Below are positions 56,966 to 64,000 of a DNA stretch of 64,000 nt, piece after piece. Position 1 is the first letter of the stretch; each line of letters starts with the position of its first letter. A program made the position numbers and the translations under genes. Below the pieces are notes generated by a model, which saw nothing but the letters and a program-made list of their open reading frames with translations, was not told where the DNA came from and searched no databases. Source of the stretch: Cristatella mucedo. Lineage: Eukaryota > Bryozoa > Phylactolaemata > Cristatellidae. The stretch lies in the NCBI GenBank assembly GCA_009760855.2, contig WPIO01000022.1, positions 3,906,501 through 3,970,500 on the forward strand, given 5' to 3'.

Positions 56966-57039
56966 TACATCCTGGACTCCAAATAGGCGATGTTAGATTT
57001 CCTTCGAAATCTAGCGTAGATAAATAAAATGAATACAAC

Positions 57040-57110
57040 TCATCTGTATAGCGCTCTGAGAGAACTTAATCTCTATTCAGGCGTTTCACATATGCCAAAG
57101 GGCTTGGCCA
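57040..57110 (-). mobile_element. SINE-A tail fragment
   Basis: Plus strand reads TAATCTCTATTCAGGCGTTT and CACATATGCCA, the reverse complement of the SINE-A tail. The head is lost. Confidence 0.6.
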
Positions 57111-57129
57111 AAACTTTTGACGGGGCGAC

Positions 57130-58260
57130 AGATGGATCTTTGAGACCACGAAAGAGGTTCATGACATTTTTGTTGAATTGATCTTCAATGTGCCATTTCA
57201 AATTTTCCATGAGGTTGGTATTAATATAATTATTCAGGTTAGAAAGCTTATTGAACATGAATTCTAAAATCGTGTGAGTACTCATCAATGTCGTGTCTTC
57301 TCAACTTCAATTCTCAACAGCAGGTTTTACAGGTTCCATTGCCTTCACATGAGTGTCTCAATCATTTTCAGCGCCTTGAATTCAGTTAGTGTCTCACGAT
57401 TGGCGACTTGTATCTTTAATAGCGGCTCTAAAATAGCTGGGATGGAGTTTCATTGCGTCTTCAGGTCAAGATGCAGTTCAATCTCGTATCTAAACTAAAC
57501 TTCTACCTTTGATTGAAAGGCATTATTTCGAACATTAATTTTAGGATGAATTTGACATGCTTGCGAGATTTCGTGAGCAGATCGTGATAATTGACGTCTC
57601 CTTCTAATATATAACCACTTATCACTTCCTAGTCCGTACCTGCTTCAAAATTATCCATTTAATTAATACCGTCACCATTTATGTTTACATTGTCCATCTC
57701 AGTACTCTTCTTGTACAATGTGTCACATACTCCAAGGTGCAGACTATGGTTTAAGCAGAATTGTCCGATGACATCGATATGGCTAATGAATTTCTTATTT
57801 ACTGCAGAACCTTCCTGAGTAGATTCCACCAAATCCATCTCCATTTTTATTCCAAAACGCTCAAATGCTGTTTCATTGATTCAACCATATTAAGAGCACT
57901 GCATGAATTAAATATGCGAACATGACCCGTCTTGATTGATGTTTTATCGAAGCTATCATGAATGGTGCCTCCGAAGATTCGACGCCTTCCCTTTTGTTTC
58001 TGTTTTCTTTGTAATCATCATAAACCAGCTTCCTCACATCGCTTTCGTTCGCTGGAAGTTTAAATCAGTCCCGTGAGATTGATTGCCTTATATACTTGTT
58101 TCTAATGATAGCTCTAGTTGACATTTCATCAGTAGCCACATCGATAGCAATCTCCTCCGAACTCTTCTGCCCCTGAAAATCGGCAATCTTTTATTTTCTC
58201 TAATTGTTCACGGGCACATCTAATTGGACGTGCAGTCTCCAGCAGGTTTATAAAAATTCC
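57130..58260 (-). mobile_element. decayed hAT-like DNA transposon
   Basis: The minus strand encodes, in several frames, DVATDEMSTRAIIRNKYI, LVYDDYKENRNKREGVESS, FGIKMEMDLVESTQEGSAVN and KKFISHIDVIGQFCLNHSLH, then LGVCDTLYKK. The CTQDG-like and N/CxxHxxHLxVxDxLY patterns fit the hAT transposase core. Many stops make it a fossil. Termini were not defined. Confidence 0.6.
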
Positions 58261-60200
58261 GCGTATTTTCAGATGATTCTTCAACGTTATCATGAAGTTT
58301 TCAGAACATTTAATGAATTTATGGTATTGTCCACATTGAACTTCTGGCTATTCTGTGATTGGATCCTTTCGTTTGCGGCGCATTTCAAAACTGAAGACAT
58401 GGATTAAAAGAAAATCTAAATATGTTGATGCCACAAGATAAATTGAATTAATGTCTTAGTTCTTGAAAAAATTGCACTTTAATTTTAGTTTTTGGCCGAT
58501 TTGATAAAATCATCATAAAAAATCACAATCACATTCAAAAGAAATTTTAAAAACTTGTTTTTCGTTACATATTTCATATTCATAATAAACGTTGGGGCTT
58601 CAGTTGTAGTATCGCTTTGTTTAAAATATTTCTGTTAGAAAAAATAAAAAAGTTAGAAAAAACACCTGTTTTTTGATTTTGGGCAAAAAACAACTGTTTT
58701 ACTGTTACAGTTAAACAGCTACCAGAAACCCTAGCTGTATGCAGGGTGCCGTTAAATTCGCACACATAGCTCGCAGTGTGTCGCAACTCAAATTAGTGAG
58801 GATTATGCGGACTTGACTCTTTAGAGTAGCATTTATAGACGTGTAGCAGTACAAGTGCCTTAAATAAATATTTTAGTTCATGTTATTCCAGAGTAAAAGA
58901 GTAGTGACCAGCCTTTTTTGACTCCCATGGCATCAGGAGATTGCTTGCACCCAGCAGACACGCAATTTACAATGTGTTGGAACAATTTATAAAGGCTAGA
59001 GCGAAAATGTACTCCGTGAAGGCGTCTCATAACATGCAAGAGGCCTGAAAATCACACTTCGGCATGCCTGTCCAAGGTAAAGACTAGCTCCGGTCACCTA
59101 ATTTAACTTGCGAATATTGCAAGAGAACTTCAGAAGGCAAAGTAATTGAGCAACTGCTTCTCGTTTGGTGGAATTTCTTGCACAATATTAGGAAACGTGA
59201 ATAATATTTTAATTTTATAATTCTAGTATGCTTACGGGCTGATACAGGAGAGAAAATAACTTTGCACAATTCCCGCAATCCGTAATGCCCAACAGGAAAA
59301 GGATGACGGTTTTACTTGGTGGTTGCATGATTTACTAGCACAATGCAGAAAAAGGCCAAGTGAATGAACATATGCCGCCTAGATTTATTCAGACAGAATA
59401 ATCACTCATAAGTTGCGGTGCCTCTTTGGTAGTACCGGCAGGCTACTACGGCCGGGACGTACCCGCCAAACAGGATACGCTTGCAAAGGCAGATCTCATG
59501 GGGGTAGAGAGACTTTTATATAGATTGATTAAAAATCTATCAAAATCTGCACGCCTCAATAACATTTGAGCGTAAGACATTAATTATTTCTTGGAAGAGC
59601 TTTTACACGGAGTTTATATATAAGTAGCAAAGTCGTAAAGAAAAACAAGCCTGCGCGATGCATGCAGGCTTGCGACAAATGCTGTAGTTTACGTCGCCGA
59701 TAAAGCTGGCGCCGTTGTAATTCTCCGCTTGTCTTTGTTTTCCGGAACATTTCGGTTTTCACCAAAGTATCTGGAATTAAATGAGAAAGCTAAGTTTAAA
59801 GAATAGCGAATTTTTGAAGCATTTGCGAAACTTGGACGGTAATAATCAGAGATGAAAAAATTTGAATCTTAAAAAGTGGAGGCCCAAAAAGGACGCATAA
59901 GATTACAAAAGCACACAATGTCTAGGTTTATTTGAGCTTACGTAACTAAATGTTCAAGTCCGACTCTTATGGCTGGTCTCAAACATCGCTTTGGTGCATG
60001 GCCACTTCCCAGATCGTTGCAGGCAGACAAGCGCGGGTAGATCTCGAAGTATCTCTTCAAACGCTAGCTAGAAATGATAAAGTTCATTTCCTGCTCGGTT
60101 GCGGTAGCTTTATTAAGAGACAGAGTTACATAAACCTTACTAGCTTTCCTAGGTGCGACGTTGACTGAAAATATCATTTCGCTTTGGCCGTTCGTCTGTG
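58261..60200. other. no gene recognised
   Basis: AT-rich. A minus-strand frame after ATTCCAG near 59770 reads YFGENRNVPENKDKRRITTA and stops at about 59690; it could be a terminal exon of CCDC78, but no linking exon was proven. Confidence 0.3.
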
Positions 60201-60218
60201 CAGCAGCAGAGGGAGGGC

Positions 60219-60374
<156 letters not shown>

Positions 60375-61011
60375 CGGACCGGACGGGCGGTCCGGACGGG
60401 CAGGCGGACGGACAGAGAAGAGAGAAAAGGAGTACCATTGAGCTGAGAGCAGTAGTTTGATGCTCGAGTAATAATAATTTAAACTTCGCAATCCAGAGAC
60501 TGAGTTCAAGTTAAACAGCCCAAAGTTTTTTATTCTGTGCTAGCATGCCAAAGCTGTGAAGGCTCACTTAGGTTTAAATAAGCGAGGCTGTTAAAACTGC
60601 CAATCTTTATTTTGCAATATTCTTATAATGAGAGATAACTGATTCACTGGACGTTGTGATATATAGCAGCTGTCACTAATCCCCGTCAAGCGGTTTATAC
60701 TGGCAAGAGGTTTATACTCGCAGGAAGGCATATAGAGATGCAAGAGACAGGCCCTACCCTCTTGGTGTGAGCCCTACCTGACTCCTAAAAGCAACAAGCA
60801 GCTCAGCGTGAGAAGGGTAAAAATAGCGGTCCATTCACTTTAACTTCATAAAGAGTAAAGCTGATACCCACATCTCGTGCCAACTCATGCCCTAACTGGG
60901 AAAGTAGCTCCAGACGTAGGGGCTGCTCTTTCGAGTAGGGCTATCGAGTGATGGCAATTGAGCCAAGCTCCCGACTGACACACGTGACACGTCTAAGGTT
61001 CCGTCAGGTTG

Positions 61012-61163
61012 GGTCTCTCTTTCTCTGTCTCCTGTCTCTATCTCTCTGTTTGTCTGCCTGCCTGTCTCTCTCTCTCTCTCTGTCTCTGTCTCTCACTCTC
61101 TCTCTCTCCGTCTCTCTCTGTCTCTGTGTCTCTGTCTGTCTCTGTCTCTCTCTCTCTCTCCCC
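61012..61163. repeat. (CT)n/(TCTG)n microsatellite
   Basis: About 150 bases of imperfect TCTCTG/TCTC repeats, the reverse-complement type of the GA tract 640 bases to its left. Confidence 0.9.
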
Positions 61164-61369
61164 GGACGCCTACGGGCACACCTCAAGGGTGGAAGGGGAG
61201 GGCCGGAGTCGCACCTAACAAACTAGGCGAGAAAACTCGGACTCCCGACAGATGCACTAGGATCGGCTGCTGTTAAACTCTAACCTGATACCCCGCCCCA
61301 CCACCCCGAAGGACGCACACAGCGTTCGGTGGTAGGCAGAGTGAATGCCGGGCAGCTGCTCTCTCTCAC

Positions 61370-63685
61370 CTGAGGCGCGTCTGAATGTAAAGGCGGCTTG
61401 CCTTCAGCTGCTCCTCTAGGACTGCACACCTACTGAGCAGAGCTGAGCGCTCTGCTTCGACATCGGCCAGTTCGGAGCTGACCAGCTGCTTGAGCACTTG
61501 CCTACAAACAGAAACATTGCAGAAGGAAGGCTGGCAGTGGCCATCTTGGCCAACAGCTGCTGCCAACTTGGCGATGTACACTTCCGAATTTTTACACAAC
61601 GGCGATTTCCTCGGATGCTACTTCTGGTGTGCACACTTGTGTGTGCGTGCGTGGATGTGCGTTTATGTGTGTGAGTGTGCGTCAACGTGTGTGCGCTTGC
61701 TCGCTTAGGCAGCCAGCAGCAGCCTTTGCTGCTGGCTTGTTGCATTGCTGCTGCTACTAGGATCACAGGCGTTTGTGTCAGCCTATGCCACAGTCACTTC
61801 CATGTAGGTATTATCCCCTGAAGCCTTGAAACCATGAACCCCGCCACGAAACCGTCGATTTTGAACCCTAGCACGTACTAGTGTAACTAACCGTGAGTAA
61901 CTAGACTTAGAACTGAGAACTATGCCATAGCCAGCCTTACTAATATAAATTAGGATAAAATCAGCTCACTTGCACATTATTACAAAATAGCAAATAATGC
62001 ATTAGCTGCACTTCCTCTAATCTTTTTGGGTATGAACTTTGTTATTCACGTGTGCCTTTTGTTATCACCATTAAGAATATCATTCTATATTTCTTATTCA
62101 GCAGAAATGTGGAGCAGACCGTGCAGAGCCAGTGGCTTGGGTCTTCGCCCAAGGGCAGGATGCTGGCACTTCACGTCACCAAGGATCTGGGCGAAGCAGC
62201 AGGCAAAAAAAGATGAAATGCTGCAGGTAAGTGATAGCCAGTAAGGCTCTTCTGCCACTGCAGAAACGAGGCGGTTGAATCAGCGACCCTTTACTGCTCA
62301 TTTACGATGGTCGCCATGACACACACACGCGCACACACATGCATACACACAGAGTAATAAATTTAGACGCACACATATGCCCACATGCTTACGAGCGTGT
62401 GCATGCATGCATGTGCAAACATGTGCATACATAACCGTATAAAAAAAAATCCTAGCTGATTAAACAGCCTCTTTTTGTATAGCGACAGAAGAGCCTTTAC
62501 GGCTATCACCACCGCTTGCAGTGGCGATAAAGAATCGCCCACCACAGGAATCGAACCCACGACCTCGGGACCGAGGTCGTGAAAGCAACCGCCTTACCTA
62601 GTGTGCCATCACGGCTCACCGTATGATGTGCAACTGTAAGCATGCAGAATGACTGCAAAGTGCAAGCAGTTAGCACAGTTACGAAGGACAGAGTAGCAAC
62701 GGAGGACTAGATCTTGCACAGACATCAGACTCAGAGATCTCGCACAGACACTCAGTCGTACAATACAGCAGGGGTGCCCTACTAACCTCTCGATGCCATC
62801 GCGTGGTGTGACATCTAAAGTCTGAGTTTGACCATTAACTTGCCACTTTTTCTGCACGGGTGCCACGGTAGCCGACAATGACTCACTCATCTACAGAGAA
62901 CCAGCGGCTCGTGACGTATCAACCAGGTCGCGTACATGCACGAGCTCAAAGAAAGACCGCCTAGCCAAACAGTGAAGCGAAACAGACCTGCTCCTTTAGC
63001 CGTCGCAGCTCACTGTCCAGTCGCTGGATTTCCTTCTCCTGTCGAGTCTGAAGGTCGGGATCGGAGAACTGCAGCTGATACGGCTCGGGAATGAGTCTCA
63101 CCGGAAGCACCAAGCCTCGACTCTCCACCTCCGACTGCAACTCGCTGAAGCAGTGGCAGTGGCACTAGTCCTTTACATATCTCTCGGGAGCACGAGCGAT
63201 TTGAGCACGAGAGAGCGCCCCACCTGGCGTGGCTTGCGATGCGCGATTGCTGCTGCAGGCAATGCAAAGCATGCTCTCTCCAGCAAGCATGCTCGTGCTC
63301 ACGCGTGTGCATACGTGCACACGGAGCACAGTGCATGGAGCATGCACACAGGAGCGGCATGGCTAAATGCTGGCAAGCAGTGGTGCACGGGAAGTTTAGC
63401 GCGACCACTCGACGCCAGGCCAGGCCAGGCGCTGCAGGCGCTGGCTGTGTCTCTTGTGCGCGGACAGACGCATCACCGGTAAGCCACGAGCAGCTCCTCG
63501 TGCTGGCGCACGACGCCCTCGACTCGAGCGTTGCTCTGCCGCGCGGCCTCGCTGAGCTGCTCCTCGCGAAGCCTGTGAAGAGCCTTCACGTCCTTGAGCA
63601 TCCGGTTTATGTATTGAGCCATTGCCTCGTCCGCTTTCGAATTGTCGCCTCCTGCCACGATTCCATACGCTGAGTCTACGTGGCT
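61370..63685 (-). CDS. CCDC78: CCDC78, coiled-coil protein (internal exons)
   Basis: CCDC78 is a coiled-coil protein linked in vertebrates to deuterosome-driven centriole amplification in multiciliated cells. Four minus-strand exons join in phase: 63685-63477, 63144-62988, 62890-62787, 61501-61370 (phases 2, 0, 2, 2). Strong resemblance to the human protein: YINRMLKDVKALHRLREEQL then RQHEELLVAYR (human LEDIRAAHRSREQQL and RRHEELLVAYR), and ELADVEAERSALLSRCAVLE then EQLKASRLYIQTRL (human ELERERAQLL and AEEQLSELQEYVDQHL). About 200 residues are visible, mostly helical. The 5' exons lie beyond the right edge. The exon after 61370 was not identified with confidence. Introns hold a CA-rich tract and a SINE-B. 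Confidence 0.85.
62102..62226 (+). other. orphan exon-like segment antisense to CCDC78
   Basis: A TTCTTATTCAG acceptor and a CAG|GTAAGT donor bracket 125 bases. Two frames stay open, and a third (RNVEQTVQSQWLGSSPKGRM) ends at a TGA. It lies within CCDC78 intron 3 on the other strand. It could be an exon of an antisense transcript, or chance. Confidence 0.3.
62318..62420. repeat. CA/TGCA-rich low-complexity tract
   Basis: ACACACACGCGCACACACAT followed by ATGCATGCATG motifs, next to the 3' end of a SINE-B in CCDC78 intron 3. Confidence 0.75.
62452..62622 (-). mobile_element. SINE-B, nearly intact
   Basis: Minus strand: GAGCCGTGATGGCACACTAG, then GTTCGATTCCTGTGGTGGG (B box) and GGCGATTCTTTATCGCC, ending in GGCTGTTTAATCAGCTAG and a poly(T)-like run. 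The best-preserved SINE-B, with the same orientation as CCDC78. Confidence 0.85.
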
Positions 63686-63829
63686 CTGCAGACCGAGAGA
63701 CAAGACGGAGCCGATAGAGCAAGCTGAACGGTAGGAAACTGCATCGCGAGATGCCAGTTGTTCCCCTTTCTTTAGATGCCAGCTAGCTCGAAGTCATGCA
63801 ATCGATGCTCCGACCAGTGACCCGTGCAA

Positions 63830-64000
63830 GTACAGGACTGGAATGCTCCCTTTCGGAAACTAACGGTTTACCTATACCTCGTATCGACCGCAAATCCTTT
63901 GGAGACCGTGCATTTAGTTGGTATGCTCCCAAAGCCTGGAACTCCATCCGACTTTCGTCATCACATCACCTGGCTTGACCACATTTAAAAAGGAATTAAA
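63830..64000 (+). mobile_element. LINE-A ORF2 tail, cut by window edge
   Basis: Encodes RIDRKSFGDRAFSWYAPKAW, then a frameshifted LTTFKKEL-like segment (CTTGACCACATTTAAAAAGG), the LINE-A ORF2 C-terminus. Confidence 0.75.

Noticed and set aside
59941-60075. Possible CCDC78 exon reading RYFEIYPRL
   Set aside because: It would need a poor acceptor after competing AGs, and resemblance to the human RYKQEILRL segment is weak.
61004-61226. Ser-Leu and Arg-Glu rich open frames
   Set aside because: Products of the CT/TCTG microsatellite.

Overview
The window is nuclear DNA from an animal, most likely an invertebrate; the phylum cannot be fixed from the sequence. The evidence is genes split by GT-AG introns, animal-type gene content (a polypyrimidine tract-binding protein, mitochondrial holocytochrome c synthase, the ciliary coiled-coil protein CCDC78), long introns, and a heavy load of decayed LINE, SINE, LTR, Tc1 and hAT elements. 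Nothing points to a prokaryotic or plasmid origin.

Layout. 1-8.3 kb (minus): 5' part of an unassigned gene, three exons with matching phases. 10.9-18.1 kb (minus): complete coding part of HCCS in five exons. 18.3-28.2 kb: no gene recognised; LINE remnants, a decayed Tc1 element and a dispersed repeat block. 28.3-37.1 kb (plus): a complete PTBP-family gene with four RRMs, a 34-nt exon matching the autoregulatory exon of vertebrate PTBP genes, and two alternative terminal exons. 37-47 kb: a second Tc1 remnant, a short LTR retrotransposon with an alanine-rich Gag-like frame, an opposite-strand Gag remnant, LINE fragments and one small possible gene. 47.5-50.2 kb (plus): a three-exon F-box-like gene whose last exon is duplicated in tandem and decayed in the second copy. 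50-60 kb: mostly mobile elements, including a near-identical copy of the first exon of the 8-kb gene, and a hAT remnant. 61.3-63.7 kb (minus): four internal exons of CCDC78, whose 5' end lies beyond the right edge.

Two LINE families and two tRNA-derived SINE families recur. SINE-A shares its 3' stem-loop tail with LINE-A, as expected if LINE-A mobilised it. The genes do not form a pathway; they are neighbours in a repeat-rich region.

Gene identities rest on remembered family sequences and on exon phase arithmetic done by hand. No database search was run, and coordinates of decayed repeats are approximate.
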